Source: SpSt-539 sp964549445
GTDB taxonomy: Bacteria; Planctomycetota; Phycisphaerae; UBA1845; UTPLA1
Length of the DNA stretch: 64,000 nucleotides
Direction of reading: 5' to 3'
Assembly: GCA_964549445.1 (NCBI GenBank)
Contig: CAZJVS010000013.1
Location: 39,585-103,584 of the forward strand
Shown here in pieces: positions 20,401 through 26,961 of the stretch. How positions within the stretch are numbered: the first letter of the stretch is position 1; every line of letters begins with the position of its first letter. A program made the translations under genes and the position numbers. The notes beneath the pieces are model-generated. The model did not search any database. It had not been told where the DNA came from and saw only the letters and a program-made list of their open reading frames with translations.

Positions 20401-23400
20401 GGCAACGCGGCCGACCTCGCCAAGAAGATCGATGACCTGTGGACGAAGCGGGCAGAGCAGAAGCAGACCGGCAACGTGAAGCTCGAGAAGCCCGCGATCA
20501 TCGCGGACGAGCGGAGCAATTCGATTGTCGTTGCCTCGGCGCTGGGCGATTTTGAGGCGATCGAAGCGCTGGTGACCAAGCTGGAGTCGCTTCCGTTCGG
20601 GCCGATCGCTGAGATTCGGATCGTGCAACTGCGCTACAACTCGGCGAAGGAACTGGCGCCGGTATTCAAGAAGCTCTTTGATGAGCGGGCGAAGCAGCGC
20701 GAGGGGACGGACGGGAAGACGCGGCCGAGCGATATGGTCGCAATTGAGAACGATCCGGTCACGAATTCCATTCTGATCGCGTGCTCGAAGGAAAACTACG
20801 AACTGATGCTCAACATGCTCAAGACGCTCGACGTGGAAGCGGGCGTGGCGGGCGTGGCGGAGCTGTTTACGCTGAAAAATGTCGAAGTCGCGCGGGTCAA
20901 GAAGACGCTCGACGACACATTCAAGGACGGACTGTACAAGCCGGGTGGCGGGGCGGCCGACAGCACGGCCGGCAAGGCCCGCGACAAGGTGACGGTGGCG
21001 ACGGAAGACCGGTCGAACACGCTGATCGTCTCGGCCAGTCCGGAAAACATGAGCATCATCAAGAAGATCGTCACGCAGATGGATGACGTGATGACGCCTT
21101 GGAACCTCACGAATACGCGGCTGTACCAGCTTCAGTATGCCGATGCGGTGAAGCTCGCGGCTCAGCTGGCTGACTATTTCAAGAAGCTGGACGAGTCGGC
21201 GAATGTCATTACCAAGGAAAAGACCGAGGTCCCACTGACGGTAATCGCGGATGAGCGGACGAACCGGCTGCTCGTGGGCGGATCGCGCGACGGGCTGGCA
21301 AAGGCCGAATCGCTGATCAAGGAATTGGACGTTCCGCCGGAGCCTTCGAGCATGATCCAGGTATACCGGCTGCATGACGGCGCTGCCGCGAAGATCGGGC
21401 CGATGCTGGAGACGATCTTCAAGGAGCGAAACCAGCCGCGCGGTGGGGCCGGGACGGGTACGAGCGTCCAGAGCGTGCCGGTGACGATCAAGATTGACGA
21501 AACGAGCAACGCACTCGTGATCAGCGCATCGCGCGAGGACCAGACGCTGATCAAAAGTGTGATCGGGCTTCTCGACCGGCCGTCGAACATCCTCGACCAG
21601 GTCAAGCTCTTTGCGCTCCGAAAGGCGCGGGCGGACTCGATCAAGAAGATCCTCGAAGAGCTGTACAAAGGTGGGAGCAGCGGCGGTGGTACCGGCGGCG
21701 GCGGGGCGTCGGCCGGTCCGTTGCCGGTGGCCGTGACGACCGATCCGCGCACGAATGCGATTGTCGTGGCGGCGCCGCCGGGCGAAATGCAGAACATCGA
21801 GAAGCTGGTCGAGCGGCTGGACACGGCCATGCCGATCGACGAAGCGCAGATCGGGATCTTTCCGCTCGAGAACGCGGATGCAAAGAAGACCGCCGACCTG
21901 TTGAAGGAGATCATGACGGGAAGTCTTTCCGCTGCGGGCGGGGCGGGGGGCGGTGGATCGTCGAGCGGCGGGTCGTCGGCGCAGCGCGAGATCGGGTCGA
22001 TGCTGATTTCGTTCATCAAGACCGATCCACGCGGCCGCGAGGCCTTTTTCAAGACGATCCGCGAGAACGTGCAGGTATCGTACGACGAGCGGACAAACGC
22101 GGTGATCGTCGTAGCGCCGCCGTCGAGCGTCGCGCTAATCAAGAATCTCGTCAAGACGCTGGATGATCGCAAGAAGCGCGACGTTTTCGTGCGGGTGTTC
22201 ACGCTGCGGAACGCCGACGCGACGAAGTCCGTCGAGTTGCTGGAAAAGATCTTCGCTCAGGACAAGGGATCGACCGATCAGGCAGCGTTCCAGGAAGGGC
22301 GGGAGATCAAGGTGGAGGGTGGCGGCAGTGTCGAGTCGCCGGCTGGGACGCCGACCACGGGCGGCAAGGGGACGTTCGGGAAGCCCAAGACGACGTTTTC
22401 GGCGGACGTGCGGACGAACAGCGTGGTCGTTGCAGGATGGCCTGAGGACATCAACGTCGCCGGCGACATCCTGGATCAGCTCGATTCGCAGGACGTCCGC
22501 GACCGGATCAGCACGGTGTATTCGTTGCAGAATGCGAAGGCCGAGGACGTGGTGACGGCCTTGGACGGGTATTTCCAGAAGCAGTCGCAGATTCTCGACA
22601 AACAGAATGAGGGCATTTCGCAATCTCGCAAGGCGGAGCAGGAAGTCTCAGCAGTCGCCCACAAGGAAAGCAATCAGATCATCCTTTCATTCAGCCCGCG
22701 GTACCAGACGCAGGTGCTGGACATCGTGCGCGACCTCGACCGTCCGCCGCCGCAGGTGATGATCCAAGTGCTGCTCGCGGAGGTGTCGCTGGACAATCGG
22801 TTTGAGCTGGGAATGGAGTTCGCACTGCAAAACCTGCGGTTCAGTGAAACGGCCGTTGCGGACGCAAACGGCATCTTGCAGAGTTCACATTTTGACGTCG
22901 TGGGTGGTACCGATCTTGGCGCTGCGGCCTCGAGCGGCGGACTCGGCGGGTTCTCGTTCACCATCACGGGCGAGGATTTCAACTTTCTGCTGCGGTCACT
23001 GCAGAGCGACTCGAAGCTGGAGGTCTTGCAGCGGCCGATGATCATGTGCCAGGACAACCAGGATGCGACGATCAACGTCGGGCAGAGCGTGCCGTTTCTG
23101 ACCGGCTCGCAAACGACGGACAATGGCCAGGTGAACAGTACGATTGAGTACAAGGACATCGGCGTGAAGCTCGATGTGACGCCGCACATCAATCCGGACG
23201 GCTTTGTGTACATGAAGGTCAAGCCGGAGATTTCGCAGCTGACTCCATCCACGATCACGTTTGGAAATGGAATCACCTCTCCGATCTTCAGCAAGCGCGA
23301 CGCCGAGACGACGGTTGTCGTCAAAGACGGCGAGACCGTGGTCATCGGCGGCCTCATCACGACGAGCGAGCAGGAGTCTGAGAACAAGGTTCCGATTCTC

Positions 23401-23886
23401 GGCGACCTTCCCGGCGTCGGCGTACTCTTCCGTGCGACGACGCGGACAAAGCAAAAGACGGAGTTGCTGATTGTTCTGACGCCGCGCGTGGTACGGACGC
23501 CGGAAGATGCTCGGCGACTCAGCGTAGAGAATCGCGACATCACGTCGGTGCTGACGGATGATCAAAAGCAAAGCCCGCTGATGGGTGGTTTGCGGATTTT
23601 ACCCGAGTCGGATTCACAGATCATTCCGCCGGGCGGCGAAGAGGAGATGCCACCGATAGACGGATGGCCGACAAGCCAACCGGGAGAAGACGGCGGCGGG
23701 CCGACGTATGGCCCGTTCGCGCCGGAATATGGGCCGTTCTCGCCCCCGCCGACCGCGGAGACCCTGAGCACGTCGTCGCCGCGGCCGAGTCCGCCCGCGA
23801 GTTACGGAACACAGCCGATGGGAAGGACGGAACCGTCAGACCCCGAAATACTGCAAATGGAGCCGTATGATCCGCGACGCAACTAA
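11443..23886 (+). CDS. gspD: Giant secretin GspD with about 38 secretin N-type domains
   Basis: About 4147 residues; typical GspD is ~650-750. The ATG at 11443 overlaps the previous stop as ATGA, like other junctions here, so I prefer it to GTG 11431. A signal peptide (ALAACALLLIASAGPL) leads into a Thr/Gln/Pro-rich linker and an N0-like domain from about residue 207 (YAFNYFETPWADVLDDFSRI). About 38 N1-type units follow, each with a DxRTNSLIV-like strand and IxxLIxxLD-like helix, between about residues 385 and 3765. The C-terminal secretin core is complete (VMIQVLLAEVSLDNRFELGM, VPFLTGSQTTD, YKDIGVKLDVTPHI, VPILGDLPGVGVLF, LLIVLTPRVV). A Pro/Gly-rich tail ends it. It would form the outer-membrane channel. 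Internal signal-like segments occur near residues 1162-1185 and 2429-2456. No frameshift or stop is seen over 12.4 kb. Confidence 0.93.
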   Translation: MSLARLQTRSHVKSARPTIDALLPRPVRALAACALLLIASAGPLSNGSAGAAPAAQTQPANGNGSSDLEALRAKARASTQHAAPQTTQPATPPSPQPSKSAASPTTQPIEEDTSYSLQAAPVQPTTHPAIVPRIATRPAFPGAVRPIAPTGSVKQPTTTAGVAGHPIDAVGPAATPGSASPSGAPGKPSTTSQPTTRVVTTAPSTQPYAFNYFETPWADVLDDFSRISGYTIIGDTKSVTGNLSFRSASRYNFAEALFQLNELLLMRTSKMLLLFRGDARHGYYLELGRLPDLIRNIPPEYMYNTRKEFEAAKLGDHVMSLVVYSPPPGWPPIDIIDQFRPRVEDYYGTQVYGDKLVLTGMSRDHRKFFDIVDRFVSVNPTPPDVDFKWRTIKLKNAKAGDVQQTLRQMYPPTAVAPRPGQDPDALKAKEIQIIADVRNNSLIIKATDQKAAEIEKVARDLDNATVSGETVTKVIKIENASPDEVAGQLRTISQTERQKANDPQKFTPPEEAEAMKWDVYGLPGSPNLIIVGGAKGMARAEELIKTLDVVSAPIRRERVVLQHGNAAEMVPILSAMFMQPGKQPGIGAPLFSPDISGNAVIVSGKSAMVEEALKILAQLDQPAPVNERDHLVKLEKASPTELAGALQQLATAGAPGKPGGRPPPKFIGNEASGYLLVRCSDEDWARFETLINELDGKATESTPSLKTYRLTKADAADLTAMLQPMFSGQPLKKGQPPAVVKITPDSRDNTLRVWATSDVQKMIAEMLPDLDIPPSDASRVQVIGLKRGDATTISQVLLQAFGPGAKPPIPGAPGPLSTVKITPEPITNSLLVIAPKVDFEQIAKLAAEMDAAAVENPPYSLTIPVKNRSANEVADALKALVAPGAGGKPPKPGETPLKIVPTGDQVLLDGPKDAVMRALDLVASIDVASSSRVVKQYRVTDPEEAEKALRTLMMGGAAGGGKPGTAPATGAVQIYADTYRNLLIVTAAAQEIPQIDKYVDAIEKEMTPAGPDDGHGTGDWAIVKLEHRDARDVAYDLDDIFNPPGKKGGPEFRIGPNDRMLLVRCKPRELPEIERMAKMFDIEDTTTKLPGYYVKTPKGGYTAQGMAELLRSQLESQTGRKVNLNASLASTGIEVVDIHEDEPKRAPTTRPADASEAQPCVMPASLMSAIAAIAIGQAPTTTSAANESRPKPTIEITNEPLQIVVTEDNRIIIKGRPEDIEAAKKIIEEIEDQPQNMVMKVFPIKYADVNEVTQVLDAIFNQQSASPAAAQPTQPQPNAPGQPQPGVQPGAPGQPAGPPAAAAGGRADRRGGRTGAASGGSGRIRVTPNARTRQLFIQAMPSDFPLIVAVLKTLDVETQGVRNVKVFKLKNLEAGPTVTALREVLGLDARAGLAGGQQRRFQVPGQQPGQPGQPGGQPQPGQPQPGQPQPGGQPGMEGAGVVASADTTTITAEEQTNTIVASGPSDALKMIGNLIEEWETLPNTAQATMERIPLKFARAPEVVTIVKDIAQRAATTPGMPGRPGGRASRSGQASINADTRTNSVIVAGTKEEVTRVRELVADLDVDTGDPGKIKIFPIKGDVATMANALREMYAKTGAPGATSDVVISPDAATGNLLVKAPPQTMAEITATIGEMEKKLGETSKPRTIQLKLADVDSVAKKLEAVFAERGQRGVTKLKIVPISSTKSLVVTATDELYKEIESMAKALDVQSIDIEIRQFKLKHAKAADVVDKMKDLLAQVVARTQTGAGSDLNLGTFSFTPDAATNSLVVVGNPMTFLVVQKVLDSLDVEASEMTKREVRSYVLGPGISAAQVAGNISQLFAGQAQDKSSVPPTVTSEPNTNLVLVTATGAQHTEIFEKVIKPILDKAAETARTNRIIEILHSDAKDVAQALTSALNARQAQKGGGQAATISAMPGGNKIIAFCSEPEFKDIEGLVKQIDVSGGTREVHVVTMPAEVKARTVADAINKIYGGQGQGGTSGVKAEANDPTNTVLVFATEPEFEKINRDTIQKLSDVKSTTAINTYFVKLKYAVADEVAKTLDEFFRGKQGITQNRFAEFGGGGPSSDKALEDRVTVKAEAGSNMLIIACTEATKKVVDEIVAAIDNEESTGVGSNVVEMFPLKYINASDMLGILEEYLKVAQRTSGEDPQAGVPWWARQPNQKQEEKTILVGGTRLKAIDTQNSIIVVGKPETMTRVREIIARFDKESDQTYGGQPKIIQLVNTNPAQVAATLSKVFSDTSRSQGKQGGYPAPIIVAENNTRSLIIKASPSDYVLIERMAKDLDARTGPEMGAVQLVAVPPGVNVVELSKSITKVLNEMEEIQRAQVPDYKPDKVTIEPDIRSNSLLVAASKSKFEEVKRLVGNLSSVGPTGGVGATFIKMKNARPEDMQKLIEQMQRNRGGQRGDSRWKREFRETERRSNGTGLASSARVAPRYAALASAVMSVAMAQAAPPATQPVVSTIRRAPAGTQPARVEATPVSPVTTAPLSDPNVLSAQLSGAPLTIQSGPNGLIVIGTEEDRKIIEHLVTLLDKDIPTIEIEYVALKNAQAVALAKSLQEVYQKVDQNRPQGVQARPEDKVAFIADPRTNGIYVAAAGTKMQEVLDTIRKGDLTPTIPQSGTRTFVLKHRRARDVEPTLRSVVEKLLAKQGITDKNTIGITKDDQVNSLFVTGGEKDLDEVGKVIQELDKPAPKPDEDAELINVGTADIMIVPLRVATADKLAAGLNKLITDAATGQTATKDFIRRLRVLDEKGNPIAELNIDGPTFVVGDVESNSLVVAGPRKNLMVLRQIIKQFDVEPLRDEVTLEVRPLNFADATEVAEQLKKMLEEAKKLTARAAKTETTGGVPDSPTGVLVYNAVVMADPRTNTIVLAGRPDEVKILTDLVTKIDVKGVGLMPFEIIKLQYASSTALESVLDDLMKKRGEALPKGTSSNAGKSETVIIKSDPRSETLIVAARADRLAEIKELVAKLDVKALALIDNIRTIQLKNGNAADLAKKIDDLWTKRAEQKQTGNVKLEKPAIIADERSNSIVVASALGDFEAIEALVTKLESLPFGPIAEIRIVQLRYNSAKELAPVFKKLFDERAKQREGTDGKTRPSDMVAIENDPVTNSILIACSKENYELMLNMLKTLDVEAGVAGVAELFTLKNVEVARVKKTLDDTFKDGLYKPGGGAADSTAGKARDKVTVATEDRSNTLIVSASPENMSIIKKIVTQMDDVMTPWNLTNTRLYQLQYADAVKLAAQLADYFKKLDESANVITKEKTEVPLTVIADERTNRLLVGGSRDGLAKAESLIKELDVPPEPSSMIQVYRLHDGAAAKIGPMLETIFKERNQPRGGAGTGTSVQSVPVTIKIDETSNALVISASREDQTLIKSVIGLLDRPSNILDQVKLFALRKARADSIKKILEELYKGGSSGGGTGGGGASAGPLPVAVTTDPRTNAIVVAAPPGEMQNIEKLVERLDTAMPIDEAQIGIFPLENADAKKTADLLKEIMTGSLSAAGGAGGGGSSSGGSSAQREIGSMLISFIKTDPRGREAFFKTIRENVQVSYDERTNAVIVVAPPSSVALIKNLVKTLDDRKKRDVFVRVFTLRNADATKSVELLEKIFAQDKGSTDQAAFQEGREIKVEGGGSVESPAGTPTTGGKGTFGKPKTTFSADVRTNSVVVAGWPEDINVAGDILDQLDSQDVRDRISTVYSLQNAKAEDVVTALDGYFQKQSQILDKQNEGISQSRKAEQEVSAVAHKESNQIILSFSPRYQTQVLDIVRDLDRPPPQVMIQVLLAEVSLDNRFELGMEFALQNLRFSETAVADANGILQSSHFDVVGGTDLGAAASSGGLGGFSFTITGEDFNFLLRSLQSDSKLEVLQRPMIMCQDNQDATINVGQSVPFLTGSQTTDNGQVNSTIEYKDIGVKLDVTPHINPDGFVYMKVKPEISQLTPSTITFGNGITSPIFSKRDAETTVVVKDGETVVIGGLITTSEQESENKVPILGDLPGVGVLFRATTRTKQKTELLIVLTPRVVRTPEDARRLSVENRDITSVLTDDQKQSPLMGGLRILPESDSQIIPPGGEEEMPPIDGWPTSQPGEDGGGPTYGPFAPEYGPFSPPPTAETLSTSSPRPSPPASYGTQPMGRTEPSDPEILQMEPYDPRRN
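12595..22740 (+). repeat. Protein-level array of ~38 degenerate secretin N-type domains inside gspD
   Basis: Each unit is about 70-110 residues: an opening strand of the type FPLKNADAxxV, a helix, a variable Gly/Pro/Gln-rich loop, a strand such as ADPRTNSLIVxA, and a closing helix ending near LD. I counted nine units in the first block (to about 14700), fourteen in the second (15060-18540) and fifteen in the third (18955-22735). Units of the third block share the clearest consensus (DPRTN, DERTN). The repeats are diverged at DNA level, so this is an old expansion rather than recent tandem copying. Counts are by eye and may be off by one or two. Confidence 0.8.
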
Positions 23887-24577
23887 AACGCTGACGGCGG
23901 CATTCGGGCTGCTCATGCTTGCGGGCGGGTGCATGGTTCCTCAGTCGCCGATGGGCGGGGGCAATACTCCTGCGCCGGCCCCCGCCGGAACGAGCGGCCC
24001 CGCACAGTGGCCGATGTTCACAAACGTGACCAGCCGCGATGCGGCCACGGCCGCGCCGAAGGACGATCCGAACATCATTGGGGTTCGAAAGTTCATCGCG
24101 CAAGAGCCGTGGCTGAGCTTCAGCAAGGAGGGACTGAGGCAGGCGGACGGCTTTAAGGCGACGCTCTACCTCGAGTCCGGAACATCGGGCAAGGGCGCCT
24201 TTGGTGACGGCATTATTCGAATCAGCATGTACACCGTCGAGCCCGACACGGGCGGAGAGCACTTGCGATTGGCGGTGCAATGGGAACTGGCGCCGGAACA
24301 GACGCTTCCCTGGCGCGTGAAAAAAGCCACCCGCCTTGGGTGGGGCTACGGATTGCGATTGCCATGGGGCGACGCCGACGTGTCCGGACACGAGGTCGAG
24401 GTGTCGTTTCAGTTCTTGCGCAAGGATGGCGCGATCATCTCCGCTGAGCCCGTTCGATTGCGCGTGCCGCCTCGAAGCGTTCGCATCGTGACGCGGGATG
24501 AAGCGCCGGCCGCGTCGCAGACGGGGCAGATGGGTGCCCGCCCCGTCACGCCAAAATCTTTGGCGTCGAGCCCCTAA
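23867..24577 (+). CDS. Lipoprotein of unknown function at the end of the secretion cluster
   Basis: 236 residues; the ATG lies 20 bp inside gspD. The N-terminus carries a lipoprotein signal (TLTAAFGLLMLAGGC, lipobox LAGGC with Cys 22), then a Pro/Gly/Ala-rich linker and a single folded, beta-rich domain (FKATLYLESGTSGKGAFGDGIIRISMYTV, LRLAVQWELAPEQTLPW, VEVSFQFLRKDGAIISAEPV). I do not recognise the family. The overlap with gspD suggests a linked role, for example as an outer-membrane pilotin or accessory for such a large secretin, but no pilotin family match is evident to me. Confidence 0.8.
   Translation: MIRDATKTLTAAFGLLMLAGGCMVPQSPMGGGNTPAPAPAGTSGPAQWPMFTNVTSRDAATAAPKDDPNIIGVRKFIAQEPWLSFSKEGLRQADGFKATLYLESGTSGKGAFGDGIIRISMYTVEPDTGGEHLRLAVQWELAPEQTLPWRVKKATRLGWGYGLRLPWGDADVSGHEVEVSFQFLRKDGAIISAEPVRLRVPPRSVRIVTRDEAPAASQTGQMGARPVTPKSLASSP
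24549..24565 (+). terminator. Inverted repeat at 3' end of the secretion cluster (possible weak terminator)
   Basis: Perfect 7-bp arms CGCCAAA and TTTGGCG around a 3-nt loop, within the last codons of the lipoprotein gene. A second short palindrome (CTTCGG G CCGAAG, 24584-24596) follows. There is no T-tract, so a classical intrinsic terminator is not supported; mRNA stabilisation or chance are alternatives. Confidence 0.25.
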
Positions 24578-24634
24578 TAGTCTCTTCGGGCCGAAGGCGG
24601 TCCCGTGGTCGACGAGATTTGTCAGGAGCACAAG

Positions 24635-25306
24635 ATGGACACACTACGTGCCGAAACGGGCGATCTGCGCCGTGATTACCTCACGGCATTAACGAGCATT
24701 CGGAAATGGAAGAGCTTCTTTCTGCTATTGGCCGTCCTGTGCCTCGCAACGCATGCCGGTGCGTGGGCGGCGGTGCGATTCGGGTGGGTCCCTGCCTCAC
24801 CGCGGGCGATGACGGGCTTTGAAGGCGACACGGCGAACGCGACACAGCCGAGTCTCACCGAGCGCGAACGGGCTGAGAAAACGTGGAATGTTATGCGAGC
24901 GGCCCTGCCAACAACAGAATTCGTCGGACGCCTGTCGGCGTTATTGCTGTGCTTGTCGCTTCTGGTCGCCGTGCAAGTGGCGCTTGTGGGAAGGATGCCG
25001 GTTGCGGGAATCCTCCAGGCGTTCTTTTGGACCATGATTGTTCTGGCGCTGCTGATGCCTTGGGAGCGGCTGGCACAAAACTCGACTCGATTGCCGGGCG
25101 TATTCACCGATGTGGCGACGTTGGAGATGCCATCCGAAGACGGCACTGCGCCGACTACGATGAACAAGCTTGTCGCACCGCTCCGATTTGTGGGGTATCC
25201 GCTGGTCGCGGTGTTAATGCTCGTATGGGCGAATGGCCGATTTCACCGCTCGTTCCGGGAGGCATTGGCGCAACCGGGGACGAACATCCCGATGCGGGTA
25301 GTCTAA
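24635..25306 (+). CDS. Hypothetical membrane protein with about four transmembrane segments
   Basis: 223 residues from the ATG at 24635, chosen because AGGAG lies 7 nt upstream; a GTG at 24605 would add ten residues. A short cytoplasmic N-terminus is followed by hydrophobic segments at about residues 28-47 (FFLLLAVLCLATHAGAWAAV), 98-117 (SALLLCLSLLVAVQVALV), 122-140 (GILQAFFWTMIVLALLMPW) and 190-208 (FVGYPLVAVLMLVWA), with a periplasmic loop between the first two. No catalytic motif was seen and I do not recognise the family. It is the first gene after the secretion cluster on the same strand, but a 57-bp gap and possible hairpins separate it, so membership is uncertain. Confidence 0.7.
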   Translation: MDTLRAETGDLRRDYLTALTSIRKWKSFFLLLAVLCLATHAGAWAAVRFGWVPASPRAMTGFEGDTANATQPSLTERERAEKTWNVMRAALPTTEFVGRLSALLLCLSLLVAVQVALVGRMPVAGILQAFFWTMIVLALLMPWERLAQNSTRLPGVFTDVATLEMPSEDGTAPTTMNKLVAPLRFVGYPLVAVLMLVWANGRFHRSFREALAQPGTNIPMRVV

Positions 25307-25330
25307 GACCCGTAGCATCGGCGAAATTGC

Positions 25331-25336
25331 TACAAT
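25331..25336 (+). promoter_or_regulatory. Extended -10 element upstream of the VKOR-DsbA gene
   Basis: TACAAT preceded by TGC (TGN extended -10). No convincing -35 is seen. The hexamer ends 9 nt before the ATG at 25346, which would place the transcription start within about 3 nt of the start codon. Confidence 0.4.
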
Positions 25337-25345
25337 CGGCGGGGC

Positions 25346-26623
25346 ATGACGCCGACCACTGCGCGTAACAGACGTTATCTTCGAGGATTGCTGATCGCGG
25401 CTGCGCTGGCCGGCGCGGCCGTTTCTCTATTCCTGCAGGCGGCGAGTCTTGCGGGACGGGCGGGGGCGATGTTCTCCCTGGCCTGCGGGGCTGGCGGGCG
25501 ATTCGACTGCGGTTCGGCGCTGATGAGTCGGTGGGGCCGGATTGGTCCGCTGCCCACTGCGACGTGGGGATTGGCCTATTTTTCATTTCTCTCCGTATGG
25601 TACATCGTCGCAGGGCTGCCAAACTGGAACGGGCGCTGGCGACACCTTCTGCCACTCGGAATCACGGTCGCGGGTGCGATTGCGTCGCTGATCTTTTCAT
25701 ACCTGCTACTCTTTCGGCTGCCCGCCCTTTGCCCGTGGTGCCTCGCAGCTCACGTGCTCAATGTGCTGCTCCTGATCGGAGCGATTCTGGCTTGGCCGCG
25801 CAACGGTTCGAGCATGATTGAGACGGCGCGGCCTTCTTGGGCGCGGGTCGGAGGCGTCATTGGTATGTCGGTGGCGTGGGGTCTGGCGGCGGCGGCAGGA
25901 GTCGCAGCTTGGTACTACTACCTGACGGCGGCAACGGTACGCGGCGCGCTACTGGAGGCAGTGAACAATCCGGATTACCTCGTCTGGAGTCACGATTCGG
26001 CAAGGCGGGTGGACGCGGGTGTGCGAAAGGATGACTTCGCGGTCGGCTCGGCGTCGGCGCCTCATACGCTGGTGGTATTCATGGATTTCGAATGTCCGCA
26101 CTGCCGTGAGTTTGAGGCGTTCGTTCCGGACCTCGTTCGCAAGTATCGCGGCAGACTGTGCGTGGTGTTCAAGCACTATCCCATGTCGCGTGCATGCTCG
26201 ACGGAGCTTCCGGCAGCGCACGACGTTCACCGCTATGCGTGCGAAGCATCGCGGGCGGCAGAAGCGGCGCGGCGTGCCGGCTCGCCGCAGCAAGCGTGGG
26301 AATATCGCAAGCAGTTGTTCGCGAACGTCGACAGTTTCGGCGCGAGCCCGTGGGTCGAACTCGCAACGAACGTTGGAATCGACCCGAAGCGGTTCCGCGC
26401 CGCACTCGACGATCCGGCGACGGCGGCGTGGGTCACGGCGGATGTGACAACGGCGAGGACGCTGGACGTGGCGGGGGCCGGAGCGCTGTTCCTCGATGGC
26501 CGACGATTGCCGACCTATCGAGTGACGACGTGGGACGCGAATCCGCGGACGGATGACGTTCAGACTTGGCGAATGTGGGACCGGCTCCTGCCGGATCAAG
26601 CCGCCCCCGCGATTACCAATTAG
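25346..26623 (+). CDS. Vitamin K epoxide reductase (VKOR) - DsbA-like fusion, disulfide bond formation
   Basis: 425 residues. Residues 10-190 form a VKOR membrane domain with several helices. Loop cysteines are C47 and C55 (FDCGSAL), and the active pair is C129-P-W-C132 (LCPWCLAAHVLNVLLL), at the spacing expected for VKOR. After a further helix (about 168-192) comes a periplasmic DsbA-like thioredoxin domain with C250-P-H-C253 (VVFMDFECPHCREFEAFV). The usual cis-Pro loop (GTPTFF type) reads GAGALFLDGRR here, so the cis-Pro appears lost. Role: quinone-linked oxidation of periplasmic thiols in one polypeptide, replacing DsbA/DsbB. Oxidative folding would suit the Cys-rich secreted proteins of this window (inference). 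Confidence 0.88.
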   Translation: MTPTTARNRRYLRGLLIAAALAGAAVSLFLQAASLAGRAGAMFSLACGAGGRFDCGSALMSRWGRIGPLPTATWGLAYFSFLSVWYIVAGLPNWNGRWRHLLPLGITVAGAIASLIFSYLLLFRLPALCPWCLAAHVLNVLLLIGAILAWPRNGSSMIETARPSWARVGGVIGMSVAWGLAAAAGVAAWYYYLTAATVRGALLEAVNNPDYLVWSHDSARRVDAGVRKDDFAVGSASAPHTLVVFMDFECPHCREFEAFVPDLVRKYRGRLCVVFKHYPMSRACSTELPAAHDVHRYACEASRAAEAARRAGSPQQAWEYRKQLFANVDSFGASPWVELATNVGIDPKRFRAALDDPATAAWVTADVTTARTLDVAGAGALFLDGRRLPTYRVTTWDANPRTDDVQTWRMWDRLLPDQAAPAITN

Positions 26624-26733
26624 ACCGCTACACGGACGACGAAGGTGGTTAGAATCTTCGGCGGGTGTGCCGAGCGGCGGGGGCGGACGCGCACGGCGAG
26701 GCCCGTCCGACGGAATCGCGCAGGAGAGAGTCC

Positions 26734-26961
26734 ATGGGCCGAAACCAAATGATTGGCATCGGGGTTGTGTTGCTGGTTGTGGGCGTGATAGCGTTGTTCT
26801 GGCAGAAGTTCAGCTACACCGAGCGAGAGACACTGGTGAATGTCGGAGGAGTCAAGGTCACGGCGGATACGGAGAAAAGCGTGCCCGTATCGCCGATCGT
26901 TGGCGGAATTCTGATGGCGGGAGGCGTGGGTTTGATGGTGGCCGGAGCGCTTAAGAAGTGA
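26734..26961 (+). CDS. Small two-helix membrane protein
   Basis: 75 residues. The ATG at 26734 follows GGAGAG at 7-8 nt; the longer in-frame GTG at 26665 is not needed. The sequence has a first hydrophobic helix (IGIGVVLLVVGVIALFW, about 7-23), a polar middle (YTERETLVNVGGVKVTADTEK) and a second Gly-rich helix (VGGILMAGGVGLMVAGAL, about 54-71). The pattern is like small DUF3185-type or related uncharacterised proteins, but I cannot assign it firmly. Its stop overlaps the next start as GTGA, so the two are probably co-translated. Confidence 0.65.
   Translation: MGRNQMIGIGVVLLVVGVIALFWQKFSYTERETLVNVGGVKVTADTEKSVPVSPIVGGILMAGGVGLMVAGALKK

Noticed and set aside
11443..23886. Possibility that the giant secretin is several genes joined by lost stops
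   Set aside because: One frame, uniform codon bias, and a single secretin core at the end with only one N0; internal relics lack ribosome-binding sites. Ancient fusion is accepted, separate genes are not.
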